Below are positions 9,018-17,381 of a stretch of 64,000 nucleotides of DNA, in pieces. The translations under genes were made by a program, and so were the position numbers. This stretch comes from Streptacidiphilus jeojiense (lineage in GTDB: Bacteria > Actinomycetota > Actinomycetes > Streptomycetales > Streptomycetaceae). The notes under the pieces were generated by a model. That model had not been told where the DNA came from. It searched no databases and saw nothing but the letters and a program-made list of their open reading frames with translations. The stretch lies in contig NZ_JOEH01000022.1 of assembly GCF_000719095.1 (NCBI RefSeq), positions 62,001-126,000 of the forward strand, in the 5' to 3' direction. Every line of letters starts with the position of its first letter. Within the stretch, counting starts at the first letter, position 1.

Positions 9018-9596
9018 TCAGCGCGTGATCACTTCGATCAGCGTCTCCTGCAGCCCGCCGAGCCAGAGGTAGGCCATCACCAGCGGCTTGCGCGGGTCGT
9101 CGTCGGCGAGCCGGTACATCCCTTCGGCCTCGTCCGGGTCGTCGCTGACCTCCAGCCGGCTGCCGAGGGTGAGCCGCAGGTCGTTCAGCGCGCCGAGCCA
9201 GTGCGCGCAGCCGTCCTTGTCGAGCTGGACCTGGCTGCGGCCCTTGCGGTCGGCGCCGGCCGCGTCCAGGCTGCGCACCACGGCCAGGGCGTCCTCGCGC
9301 TTGCGGTCGCGCAGGTCGTTCTCGGTGAAGCGGCGGAACTCGGCGGAGAGCTCGGCGGCGTCCTCGCCCTCCCCGTAGGCGTCCGGGAACAGCCGGGCCA
9401 GGGCCGGGTCCTCCGGCGCCTTGCTGGGACCCTCGGCGAACAGCCTGGCCAGCGGGTCCTCGTCGGCGGCCGGTTCGTCCCCCGGACCGAGGAGTTCCAG
9501 CATCTGGACCGAGAGGTTGCGCAGGATGGACACCTCGACCGGGTCGAGGGTGAGTGACGCGCCACCGTGGCGAGCGGGTTTGAACAGTCCGGCCAT
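9018..9596 (-). CDS. DUF2017 family protein
   Basis: A 192-residue soluble protein starting MAGLFKPARHGGASLTLDPVE, the conserved opening of the actinobacterial DUF2017 family. The rest is acidic and helical, with a conserved end (LVMAYLWLGGLQETLIEVI). No catalytic motif is visible. It lies between clpS and mec on the same strand, an order common in actinobacteria, so a link to proteolysis or cysteine supply is possible but unproven. Confidence 0.85.
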   Translation of the reverse strand: MAGLFKPARHGGASLTLDPVEVSILRNLSVQMLELLGPGDEPAADEDPLARLFAEGPSKAPEDPALARLFPDAYGEGEDAAELSAEFRRFTENDLRDRKREDALAVVRSLDAAGADRKGRSQVQLDKDGCAHWLGALNDLRLTLGSRLEVSDDPDEAEGMYRLADDDPRKPLVMAYLWLGGLQETLIEVITR

Positions 9597-9664
9597 GAGG
9601 GGTCCGTGGCGCCTTTCGAGCAGGTTCGAGCGGGGGGAGGAATGCCGAGCGGGCTGAGCGTACG

Positions 9665-9967
9665 TCACCTGTCGTGCTGCAGCGTGGCCCAGAGGCCGTA
9701 GCCGTGCATCGCCTGGACGTCCCGCTCCATCTCCTCGCGGCTGCCGCTGGAGACCGAGGCTCGCCCCTTGTGGTGCACGTCCATCATCAGCCTGCGGGCC
9801 TTGTCCTTGGGGTAGCCGAAGTAGGACTGGAAGACGTACTCGACGTAACTCATCAGGTTGACCGGGTCGTTGTGGACGATGGTGACCCAGGGGGTGTCCG
9901 GGGACGGCGTCTCCTGCGAGGACGTGTCCCACTCGGTGCGCTCGATCTCGACCGGCGCGACGCTCAC
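9665..9967 (-). CDS. clpS: ATP-dependent Clp protease adaptor ClpS
   Basis: A 100-residue adaptor that hands N-degron substrates to the ClpAP/ClpCP protease. PWVTIVHNDPVNLMSYVEYV contains the NDP substrate-pocket signature, and MMDVHHKGRASV follows. I choose the GTG at 9967 because GAGGAG lies 7 nt upstream; the open frame extends further back but without a ribosome site. It is divergent from pncB. Confidence 0.92.
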   Translation of the reverse strand: MSVAPVEIERTEWDTSSQETPSPDTPWVTIVHNDPVNLMSYVEYVFQSYFGYPKDKARRLMMDVHHKGRASVSSGSREEMERDVQAMHGYGLWATLQHDR

Positions 9968-10142
9968 GATGTGGCTCCTCTTCGGTCCCGCGCGCCGTCC
10001 AGCGGGGTGGGGGTGCGACGCGGGTCCTGCTACGACTTTTCGGGACACCCCCAATGCTGCCATCCGGGGGAATCACAAGCGATCCGGGGCCGGTCGCTGC
10101 TGAGAAATCGTCAAACTGACGAGATGGCGCTAGCATCATCGT

Positions 10143-11486
10143 ATGGACGCCGCCCAACTGACTGCGCCAGCGCAGTCCACCGCGCTGCTCACCGACCGGT
10201 ACGAGCTCACCATGCTGCAGGCCGCGCTGCAGAGCGGAGCCGCGCGGCGCCGCTCGGTGTTCGAGGTCTTCACCCGCCGGCTGCCCGAGGGCCGCCGCTA
10301 CGGCGTGACGGCCGGCACCGGCCGGGTGCTGGACGCGATCGAGGCCTTCCGCTTCGACACCCCCCAGCTGGACTGGCTCTCCGACCAGGGCGTCGTCGAC
10401 GACACCACGCTGGCCTGGCTGGCCGACTACCGCTTCGGCGGCGACGTCCGCGGCTACGGCGAGGGCGAGTGCTACTTCCCGGGGTCGCCGCTGATGGTGG
10501 TCGAGGGCAGCTTCGCCGAGGCGGTGATCCTGGAGACGGTGATCCTCTCGATCCTCAACTACGACTCGGCCATCGCCGCGGCCGCCTCCCGGATGTCCGC
10601 GGCCGCCGGCGGCCGCCCGCTGATCGAGATGGGCGCGCGCAGGGCCCACGAGCAGGCGGCGGTGTCGGCGGCCCGCGCCGCCTACGTGGCGGGCTTCTCG
10701 GCCACCTCGGACCTGCAGGCCGGGTTCCGGTACGGCCTGCCCACCACCGGCACCAGCGCGCACGCCTTCACCCTGCTGCACGACAGCGAGCGGGACGCCT
10801 TCACCGCCCAGATCGCCAGCATGGGACGCGGCACCACCCTGCTCATCGACACCTACGACCTGGCCGAGGCGGTCCGCACCGCGATCGAGGTGGCCGGCCC
10901 CGAGCTGGGCGCGGTCCGGATCGACTCCGGCGACCTGCTGATGCTGGCCCACCGGGTGCGCCGGCAGCTGGACGAGCTGGGGGCGGAGAAGACCAGGATC
11001 ACCGTCACCAGCGACCTGGACGAGTACGCCATCGCGGCGCTCGGCAGCGCACCGGTGGACGGCTACGGGGTGGGCACCTCGCTGGTCACCGGCAGCGGGC
11101 AGCCGACCTGCGCGATGGTCTACAAGCTGGTCGCCAGGGCCGCCTCGGACGACCCGGACGCGCCGCTGGTGCCGGTGGCCAAGCGGTCCGCCGGGGGCAA
11201 GGCCAGCCGCGGGGGGCGCAAGTGGGGCGCACGCCGGCTGGACCAGGACGGCGTGGCCGAGGCCGAGGTCGTCGGCACCGGGCCGGTGCCGGCCGACCTG
11301 GCCGACCGGCTGCTGCAGCTCCCGCTGATCACCGGCGGCACCGTGGTCGGCCGCGAGCCGCTGCTCGCCGCGCGCGAGCGGCACCTGCGCTCGCGGGCCC
11401 AACTGCCGATCTCCGCGACCCAGTTGTCCAAGGGCGAACCGGTCATCCCGACCGACTACCTGATCCCGGCGGAACCGGCTCTGTAA
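10143..11486 (+). CDS. pncB: Nicotinate phosphoribosyltransferase
   Basis: A 447-residue enzyme that makes nicotinate mononucleotide from nicotinate and PRPP in NAD salvage. LLTDRYELTMLQAAL is the family start, FEVFTRRLPEGR and IDSGDLL hold phosphate- and PRPP-binding residues, and a late VKPVIPTDYLIPAEP-type ending closes the protein. pncA lies 135 bp downstream on the same strand, giving the consecutive steps nicotinamide to nicotinate to NaMN. Confidence 0.94.
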   Translation: MDAAQLTAPAQSTALLTDRYELTMLQAALQSGAARRRSVFEVFTRRLPEGRRYGVTAGTGRVLDAIEAFRFDTPQLDWLSDQGVVDDTTLAWLADYRFGGDVRGYGEGECYFPGSPLMVVEGSFAEAVILETVILSILNYDSAIAAAASRMSAAAGGRPLIEMGARRAHEQAAVSAARAAYVAGFSATSDLQAGFRYGLPTTGTSAHAFTLLHDSERDAFTAQIASMGRGTTLLIDTYDLAEAVRTAIEVAGPELGAVRIDSGDLLMLAHRVRRQLDELGAEKTRITVTSDLDEYAIAALGSAPVDGYGVGTSLVTGSGQPTCAMVYKLVARAASDDPDAPLVPVAKRSAGGKASRGGRKWGARRLDQDGVAEAEVVGTGPVPADLADRLLQLPLITGGTVVGREPLLAARERHLRSRAQLPISATQLSKGEPVIPTDYLIPAEPAL

Positions 11487-11621
11487 CCCGGGGCGAGCCT
11501 GACGGTGCCCCCCTCTCGCGAGAACGCGCGCCGCTCCCTACTCTCTCTGTACCGGACTCGCGCTCCACCCCGGTCACCGTCCGGCACCCCGCACCCTCCC
11601 GGCACAGCTCCAAGGAGAGCC

Positions 11622-12215
11622 ATGCACCGCGCACTGATCGTCGTCGACGTGCAGAACGACTTCTGCGAGGGCGGCAGCCTCCCGGTCGCCGGAGGATCCG
11701 AGGTCGCCGCCTCGATCACCGACCTGGTGGCCGAGTCCACCGCCGGGTACGCCCATGTGGTGGCCACCCGCGACCACCACATCGACCCGGGCAGCCACTT
11801 CTCGGCCACCCCCGACTTCGCCACCAGCTGGCCGGTGCACTGCGTGGCCGGGACCGAGGGCGTCGGCTTCCACCCCAACTTCGCGCCCACGGTCACCTCC
11901 GGCGCCATCGAGGCGGTGTTCGACAAGGGCGCGCACGCCGCCGCCTACAGCGGCTTCGAGGGGGCCGACGAGCACGGGGTGTCGCTGGGCGACTGGCTGC
12001 GGCAGCGCGGGGTGACCGAGGTGGACGTGGTCGGCATCGCCACCGACCACTGTGTCCGCGCCACGGCCCTGGACGCGGCCCGGGAGGGCTTCACCACCCG
12101 GGTGCTGCTGGACCTGACCGCCGGGGTGGGCAAGGAGTCCACCGAGACGGCGCTCAAGCAGCTCCAGGACGCCGGGGTGACCCTGACCGGCACGCCGGTG
12201 GTGCTCGCCAACTGA
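11622..12215 (+). CDS. pncA: Nicotinamidase
   Basis: A 197-residue cysteine hydrolase of the isochorismatase fold that deamidates nicotinamide. Asp9 in VVDVQNDF, the metal ligands in TRDHHIDPGSHF, the lysine in FDKGAH and the cysteine in ATDHCVRATAL form the expected active site. AAGGAG precedes the ATG. It follows pncB and completes niacin salvage. Confidence 0.93.
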   Translation: MHRALIVVDVQNDFCEGGSLPVAGGSEVAASITDLVAESTAGYAHVVATRDHHIDPGSHFSATPDFATSWPVHCVAGTEGVGFHPNFAPTVTSGAIEAVFDKGAHAAAYSGFEGADEHGVSLGDWLRQRGVTEVDVVGIATDHCVRATALDAAREGFTTRVLLDLTAGVGKESTETALKQLQDAGVTLTGTPVVLAN

Positions 12216-12546
12216 CCCTGCGGGAGCGGCGTTTGAGCGGGGAGGGGCGCACTGCGACGGGTGGGGCGCGCGGGGGCGCCCGCGGCATGTGCCAGAGGTA
12301 ACCTTCCGCCCTTTCGATGAGTCGATGCGCCCCCTATGCCTCCCTTGGTGAGGTTAGGCTGGGCGTCACGGGTCAACGGCCCGGGTATTTCAGCTGATGA
12401 ACCTGGCTCCAACTTTCCGGTCCCGACTCCCTGCCGAAGAGGTCAGACGAGATGGAGCCCGGAAGGCCAACCGGAAGCACGACAGGCCCCCTTCAGCGGA
12501 GTCGACCCCCCGGCCCGCAGCCCCGAAGCCCAAGGACGGAACAGCC
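12216..12546 (+). other. Non-coding stretch upstream of a small membrane protein
   Basis: About 330 bp with no convincing gene. It contains TGAGGTTAGGCT (about 12350-12361), the left half of an actinobacterial iron-box consensus, with a poor right half. A purine-rich run leads to the next start codon. An upstream ATG at 12397 would extend that gene by 50 residues of charged, non-conserved-looking sequence, which I regard as leader. Confidence 0.45.
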
Positions 12547-12828
12547 ATGCCACGTCTGACACCGGCCCAGATCTGCTACGGCACGCTCGCGGTGGTCGTC
12601 GCGACGGTAGCGCTCCTCGCCGCCTCCGGCACCCACAGCCTGCTCACCATCAGCCTGCTGATGATCCTCGGGCTCACCCTCGGCACCATCGCCGTCGCCC
12701 TGGCGATAACCGCGCCCGCCCGGCGCGGGGCCAAGCCGGCCCGGAGCCGGCTGGTGGCCGGCGGCCGTCCCGCCTCCGCCCCGCCGGTGGAGTCGATCGC
12801 GCGCGAGCGTGAGGGCGCCCGCCACTGA
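12547..12828 (+). CDS. Small two-helix membrane protein
   Basis: A 93-residue protein starting MPRLTPAQICYGTLAVVVAT, with two hydrophobic segments (about residues 9-27 and 32-54) and a basic, Pro/Ala-rich C-terminus. No known domain is recognised; similar small membrane proteins occur at this place in Streptomyces chromosomes. The start at 12547 is preferred over 12397, but its ribosome site is weak. Confidence 0.6.
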   Translation: MPRLTPAQICYGTLAVVVATVALLAASGTHSLLTISLLMILGLTLGTIAVALAITAPARRGAKPARSRLVAGGRPASAPPVESIAREREGARH

Positions 12829-12840
12829 CCGGTCGACGCC

Positions 12841-12889
12841 ACATGCCTGGAGCGCCCGCCCGGTATCGGGGCGGGCGCTCCAGGCATGT
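12841..12889. terminator. Very strong 21-bp hairpin between convergent genes
   Basis: Positions 12841-12861 pair without mismatch with 12869-12889 around a 7-nt loop. It separates the small membrane protein gene from the convergent RDD gene and can terminate both. Confidence 0.88.
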
Positions 12890-12900
12890 GGGCGCCGGGG

Positions 12901-13566
12901 TCAGACCGTCCGCACGGCCTTGACCACCACGGTCTTCGCCGCCTTGTCGTGCAGGCACTGCTGATACGGCCGGTCCCAGGTGCACCACAGGACGTTCACC
13001 AGCTGCCAGACGCAGCAGATGATGTTCGGCAGCGAGTACACCGCCGCCCTGATCCACCCGGCGCTGCCGACCGGGGGCGAGCCGTCGGCGAGCATGGCCA
13101 CCCGGATGCCCATGACCTTCTTGCCGACGGTCTGACCGCCCGCCAGGGTCAGCATCAGGCCCTCGTAGACGAAGTAGAGCAGCAGGATCCCGGTCTCGAC
13201 CACGAAGGTGGCCGTGGTCCGCTCGTTGTTCCTGGCGGCGGCCGCGACGAAGGACAGCGGCACCGCGACGATCGCCAGCAGGACCCCGTCGATGATCCTG
13301 GCGACCAGCCGGATCCAGATCCCGCCCAGCGGCGGCATCGCACCCGGCACCGCCCCGCCGGGCTCCCCGCCGTCGGGGTTGTAGTAGGGCTGGGCGTTGC
13401 CGTAGGGGTTGTTCTCATAGGGGTTGCTGTCGTACGGCGACTGCGGCGGTGGCGGCGACGCGGGGTCGGGGTTGTACAGCGGCGGCTGGTCGGACGGTGA
13501 GCCGCCTGCGGCGGGCTTCTCGAACGACGGCGGAGTCGGCTCGCCGGGCGGCTCGGGTGTGGTCAT
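12901..13566 (-). CDS. RDD family membrane protein
   Basis: A 221-residue protein. The first 75 residues are Pro/Asn/Tyr-rich and probably disordered in the cytoplasm. An RDD domain follows: IWIRLVARIIDGVL gives the conserved Arg-Asp of the first helix, and GGQTVGKKVMGIRV is the typical second motif. Function unknown; RDD proteins have been linked to ion transport. The next RDD gene lies 71 bp upstream on the same strand. Confidence 0.82.
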   Translation of the reverse strand: MTTPEPPGEPTPPSFEKPAAGGSPSDQPPLYNPDPASPPPPQSPYDSNPYENNPYGNAQPYYNPDGGEPGGAVPGAMPPLGGIWIRLVARIIDGVLLAIVAVPLSFVAAAARNNERTTATFVVETGILLLYFVYEGLMLTLAGGQTVGKKVMGIRVAMLADGSPPVGSAGWIRAAVYSLPNIICCVWQLVNVLWCTWDRPYQQCLHDKAAKTVVVKAVRTV

Positions 13567-13637
13567 AGCACGAGTAGATCATCTGATATCTCATCAGACT
13601 GTGCCCTACCCGGGCGTGTCGCGCCAAATGGGGTACA

Positions 13638-15005
13638 TCAGTTCCTCCTGGCGGCCCTGGCCTTCCCGGAGACCACCAGCGTGCGCCCGGCCCGGTCGTG
13701 CCAGCCGCGCCGCCACGGACGGTCCGTCAGCGCGCCCAGCAGGCCGAACACGCCGACCAGCAGCAGCATCGAGAGCAGCTGGCTGAGCCAGCGCACCAGC
13801 GACCGGCCCAGCGCCGGCGCCCGCTTGGAACGCCGGTCCACCACCCGCAGCCCGAACAGCGCCTTGCCGAGGGTGCGGCCCCAGGCCGCGGTGGGCAGCG
13901 CCTCGCAGACGAATCCGACCACCAGCAGCGCGACCAGCAGCAGCCCGGCATCCCGCAGCACGGTGGGATCCACCAGCCAGATCCGGGTCTGCCCGGTCAG
14001 CTCGCGGGCCGCGTCGATCTTGTCCTGAAGATGCGTCACCGCCTGCCGCACCAGCGGCACCCCGACCACCGAGACGGCCGCCGCGAGCACGGCGGTGTCC
14101 AGCAGCCGGGCGCCCAGGCGCCGGACCAGCGGCGCGGGTCGCGGCTCCGGCGGACGGGCCCGAACCGCAGCCGTACCGGCGCCCGCACCGACACCCGCAC
14201 CGACACCCGCACGGGACGCCGCGGCGGCCCCGGCGCGCGCCCCAGCCCCCGCTCCGCCACCGGTGGCGGCGCTCGAACCGCTCGGCACCGGCCCCAGCGT
14301 CCGGACCGGCACCGCCGCAGCGGGGGCGGGCCGCCGGGGCGCGGGGGCGGGGCTGGGGGCCGGCGGCACGGGGACGGGGGCGGGGGCTGGAGCCGGCGCT
14401 TCAGGGGCCGTAGGTGCAGCAGGAGCCGCAGCGGCAGCCGCCGCCACGACCCCCTGCGGGGCGTCCTGCGGCTCGGCGACGCCCCAGGAGACCCAGCGCG
14501 GAGCCGCCCCGGTCTCCATCAGGCCGCGCTGCTGCGCCGCGTCCGCGATCCACCGGCTGGCCGACTCCTCGGCCACGACCGCCGCCGGCGCCGCCGCCCG
14601 GGGTTCCGGCAACACCCCGGTCTCGTCCAGGAAGATCGGCCCGGACTGCTCGACGGCACCGGCACCGCCCAACGGGAGCAGCGGCGGCAGCGCCCGCTGC
14701 GGCACGAACGGCTCAGGCTCGGGCTCGGGCTCAACGGCAGGGACGTCCACCACCGCTTCCTGCTCCGGCTCCGGGCGTCCGCTGCGGACCGGCGGCGGTA
14801 CGAACCGCATCGAGGGTCCGTTCTGCCGCGCCGCGGCCCTCGGCGGCGGCAGCACCTCGTCCGGCCCGGGCGCCGGGCGGCTGGTCCCCGGGAGCCAGCC
14901 CAGCCCGTCCCAGTAGCGGACGAAACCCGGGATGGAGGGGTCGGGGTAGTAGCCGGCCGAGGGACCGTCGGTCTCGGGGTCAGCGCTGGGTGGGACAGCC
15001 GTCAT
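13638..15005 (-). CDS. DUF2510-linker-RDD membrane protein
   Basis: A 455-residue protein in three parts. DUF2510 at the N-terminus: GYYPDPSIPGFVRYWDGLGW. A linker of some 240 residues is rich in Ala, Pro and acidic residues with repeated APAPAPVPVP-type runs. The RDD domain at the C-terminus contains VRRLGARLLDTAVLAAA and GRTLGKALFGLRVVDRRS. The ATG at 15005 is chosen because the DUF2510 domain begins right after it; the frame open back to 15248 looks non-coding. It is probably co-transcribed with the second RDD gene. Confidence 0.82.
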   Translation of the reverse strand: MTAVPPSADPETDGPSAGYYPDPSIPGFVRYWDGLGWLPGTSRPAPGPDEVLPPPRAAARQNGPSMRFVPPPVRSGRPEPEQEAVVDVPAVEPEPEPEPFVPQRALPPLLPLGGAGAVEQSGPIFLDETGVLPEPRAAAPAAVVAEESASRWIADAAQQRGLMETGAAPRWVSWGVAEPQDAPQGVVAAAAAAAPAAPTAPEAPAPAPAPVPVPPAPSPAPAPRRPAPAAAVPVRTLGPVPSGSSAATGGGAGAGARAGAAAASRAGVGAGVGAGAGTAAVRARPPEPRPAPLVRRLGARLLDTAVLAAAVSVVGVPLVRQAVTHLQDKIDAARELTGQTRIWLVDPTVLRDAGLLLVALLVVGFVCEALPTAAWGRTLGKALFGLRVVDRRSKRAPALGRSLVRWLSQLLSMLLLVGVFGLLGALTDRPWRRGWHDRAGRTLVVSGKARAARRN

Positions 15006-15246
15006 CGGATGCGACCTGCTCCGTCTTCGTCCGGGTTGCCGGGCGGCGGCGGTGCAGGCACCAGGCACGCCACGTCGTCGAGCAGTGACAAAGCGTAGTA
15101 CCACCGTGGCCCGGTAAGGGCGAGATGTCCGACAAACCGCGAAAGAGGCGCACGGAGTGGTGTAAGAGTCCGGCCGCGCACCGCTCTCCTCCAGTACCGG
15201 GCGACGGAACGGCCGCCGCCGGATCCGCGGAGAAGAGGGAAGTGCC

Positions 15247-15723
15247 ATGGACAGGGAGAACCCGGGAAGCGCGGGAACCGCGGGCGATGCCGAGGACGCG
15301 GAGGGCCAGGACGTCAGGGAGGTCAGGGAGGAGGTCAGGGTGAACCTGATCCTCTCGCCGGAGCGGAGCGTTCCGGTGCCGGCCCGGTTCCGCTACCTCG
15401 CCGACGACCCGTACGCCGTGCACATCACCTTCCACCTGGGCCAGGACTCCCCGGTGACCTGGGTGTTCGCCCGGGACCTGCTGGTGGAGGGGATGTTCAG
15501 GGCCTGCGGCCACGGCGACGTGCGGATCTGGCCGACCCGGCAGGGCGGCCGCAACGTCATCTGCCTGGCGCTCAGCTCACCGGCCGGCGACGCGCTGATC
15601 GAGGCCCCGGCGGGTGCGGTGGCCTACTGGCTGGAGAGCGCGCTGCGACTGGTGCCGCCGGGGCGGGAGGACGCGGGCCTGGACATGGACGGGGCCCTGG
15701 CCGCCCTGCTGGCTGGCCATTGA
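15247..15723 (+). CDS. ssgG: SsgA-like sporulation/cell-division protein, probably SsgG
   Basis: A 158-residue SALP family protein. After about 30 acidic residues, PVPARFRYLADDPYAVHITF, WVFARDLLVEGM and GDVRIWPTRQ match the SsgA/SsgB fold, which controls septum placement during sporulation. The family is confined to morphologically complex actinomycetes. The name ssgG is inferred from position beside RDD genes and downstream of the nag-cys region as in S. coelicolor, not from sequence comparison. The ATG has GGGAAG upstream. Confidence 0.85.
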   Translation: MDRENPGSAGTAGDAEDAEGQDVREVREEVRVNLILSPERSVPVPARFRYLADDPYAVHITFHLGQDSPVTWVFARDLLVEGMFRACGHGDVRIWPTRQGGRNVICLALSSPAGDALIEAPAGAVAYWLESALRLVPPGREDAGLDMDGALAALLAGH

Positions 15724-15791
15724 TGCGTGTTCCCGCCCGCGCGCCCCCGGCCCGCCCCCGGCGCCCCGTCCTGCCCCGCCGCGCGGTCGCG

Positions 15792-17198
15792 TCAGCCGGC
15801 CAGCACGTCCTGCGAGGACGACCGCGCCTGCCCGGGGACCCGGCCGCCGGGGTGCTGCGGACCGGACGGCGGACCGGCCGGCTTCCCGCGCAGCAGGTGG
15901 CGGCGCAGCCGCTCCCCCGCCAGCGCCAGGAAGGCCAGGCCGACCAGCGGGTAGAGCGCCGCGAAGGGCTGCAGCAGGTACGAGATGTGCAGGTTGCTGA
16001 GGCCCTTGTGCGGGACCAGCCACATGGCGAAGGAGCAGAACGCCAGCCCGGTCGCGATCAGGGTGCCGCGCCAGACCCGGCGCCGCCGGGGCGTCCCGGC
16101 CCGGGCCCGCGCCCTGGCCCTGGACCGCTCCTCGGAGGCCTCGGCCGCCAGCAGCACCATCATCGGCACGCACCAGACCCAGTGGTGGGTCCAGCTGATC
16201 GGGGAGACCAGCACGGCGGTGACGGCGACGCACAGCACCGACCAGGCCCGGGCGCGGGGGAAGCCGACCGCGTTGCGGTGGATCCCGACAGCGACGGCGA
16301 GCCCGCCGATGCCGACGACCGCGGTCAGCAGCAGCGCGACGATCCCGCCGTCCGGGGTGTGCATCGCACGTTCGACCAGCCCGCGCAGGGACTGGTTGTC
16401 GACGATGTACTCCTTGCCGACCCGGCTGGTGTCGAAGACGTAGGTGGTCCAGAAGGACCTGGAGGCGTCGGGCAGCAGCAGGAAGCCCAGCAGCATCGTC
16501 GCCAGGCAGGTCAGCCCGGCTGTGACGGCCGCCCTGATCCTGCCGCTGAGCAGCAGGTACACGGCGAACAGCCCGGGGGTGAGCTTGATCGCGGCGGCCA
16601 GGCCGATGGCGACGCCCTTGCTGCGCCGGGAGTCGGGCCGGGTGAGGTCGTAGAGCACCAGGACGCCGAGCACCAGGTTGATCTGGCCGTAGCGCAGCGT
16701 GGTGAACACCGGTTCCAGCCAGACGCCCAGGCCGACGACGAGGAAGACCAGGGCCGGACGCATGGCCTTGCGCGGCCAGTCGGCCAGCACCGCGGAGAGG
16801 TAGCCGAAGGCTCCCAGGACGACCAGATTGCCCGCGGTGACCAGGATCCGCAGCGGGCCTACCGGCAGCCAGGCGGTGGGGGTGAACAGCATCGCGGCGA
16901 ACGGCGGATAGGTGGCCGGGAGCTTCCACTCGCTGACCCGGATGTCGTAGAGGTTCCCGCCGTGGGCCACCGCGGACCCCTCGGCGCGGTAGACGACCAT
17001 GTCCACCATGCTCACCCCGACCAGGTGCCGGACCAGGGCGTAGACGACCAGTGAGGCCAGGCCGACGCAGAAGGCGATCCGGGTCTCCCGGCGCGGCGCC
17101 TCCCGCAGCGCCCTCAGGACACCCTCGACGGCCGCCCGGGGGGCTGACGTCCTGCCGCCCTCGCGCACCTTTCCCGTGTCCCAACCGAGACTCGTCAC
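15792..17198 (-). CDS. GT87-type polyprenyl-phosphate mannosyltransferase-like membrane protein
   Basis: A 468-residue protein with about ten hydrophobic segments. DMVVYRAEGSAVAHGGNLYD and ATYPPFAAMLFTP match the first extracytoplasmic loop of DUF2029/GT87 enzymes (PimE-like alpha-1,2-mannosyltransferases), where the aspartate is catalytic; RYGQINLVL and AIKLTPGLF follow. I choose the GTG at 17198 because AAGGAG lies 7 nt upstream; an in-frame GTG at 17219 lacks one. The acceptor is unknown. Confidence 0.82.
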   Translation of the reverse strand: MTSLGWDTGKVREGGRTSAPRAAVEGVLRALREAPRRETRIAFCVGLASLVVYALVRHLVGVSMVDMVVYRAEGSAVAHGGNLYDIRVSEWKLPATYPPFAAMLFTPTAWLPVGPLRILVTAGNLVVLGAFGYLSAVLADWPRKAMRPALVFLVVGLGVWLEPVFTTLRYGQINLVLGVLVLYDLTRPDSRRSKGVAIGLAAAIKLTPGLFAVYLLLSGRIRAAVTAGLTCLATMLLGFLLLPDASRSFWTTYVFDTSRVGKEYIVDNQSLRGLVERAMHTPDGGIVALLLTAVVGIGGLAVAVGIHRNAVGFPRARAWSVLCVAVTAVLVSPISWTHHWVWCVPMMVLLAAEASEERSRARARARAGTPRRRRVWRGTLIATGLAFCSFAMWLVPHKGLSNLHISYLLQPFAALYPLVGLAFLALAGERLRRHLLRGKPAGPPSGPQHPGGRVPGQARSSSQDVLAG

Positions 17199-17331
17199 GC
17201 AGCTTCTCCTTGTCACCAACCCTGCGTGACCCTAGCGGATCGCCGCTCCCGCCCGACGGGCCCATCAGGTAATCATGCCAGTTTGTGGACGAACCCATCC
17301 CACCCCCGGCGGGTCACCCCAGGAAAGACGG

Positions 17332-17366
17332 GCGGGGCCCCCGGGGTGGTTCCCCGGGGGCCCCGC
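17332..17366 (-). terminator. 15-bp hairpin after the chitinase gene
   Basis: Positions 17332-17346 pair perfectly with 17352-17366 around a 5-nt loop, 15 bp after the stop codon of the minus-strand chitinase gene. Confidence 0.85.
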
Positions 17367-17381
17367 ATCGCCTACCCGACG

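Noticed and set aside
9018..11402. 794-codon minus-strand frame through pncB, clpS and DUF2017
   Set aside because: Only its last 192 codons are a real gene (DUF2017); the rest is antisense to pncB.
12347..12365. Iron box (DmdR/IdeR-type) upstream of a small membrane protein gene
   Set aside because: Only the left half fits; the right half is GC-rich and lacks the inverted half-site.
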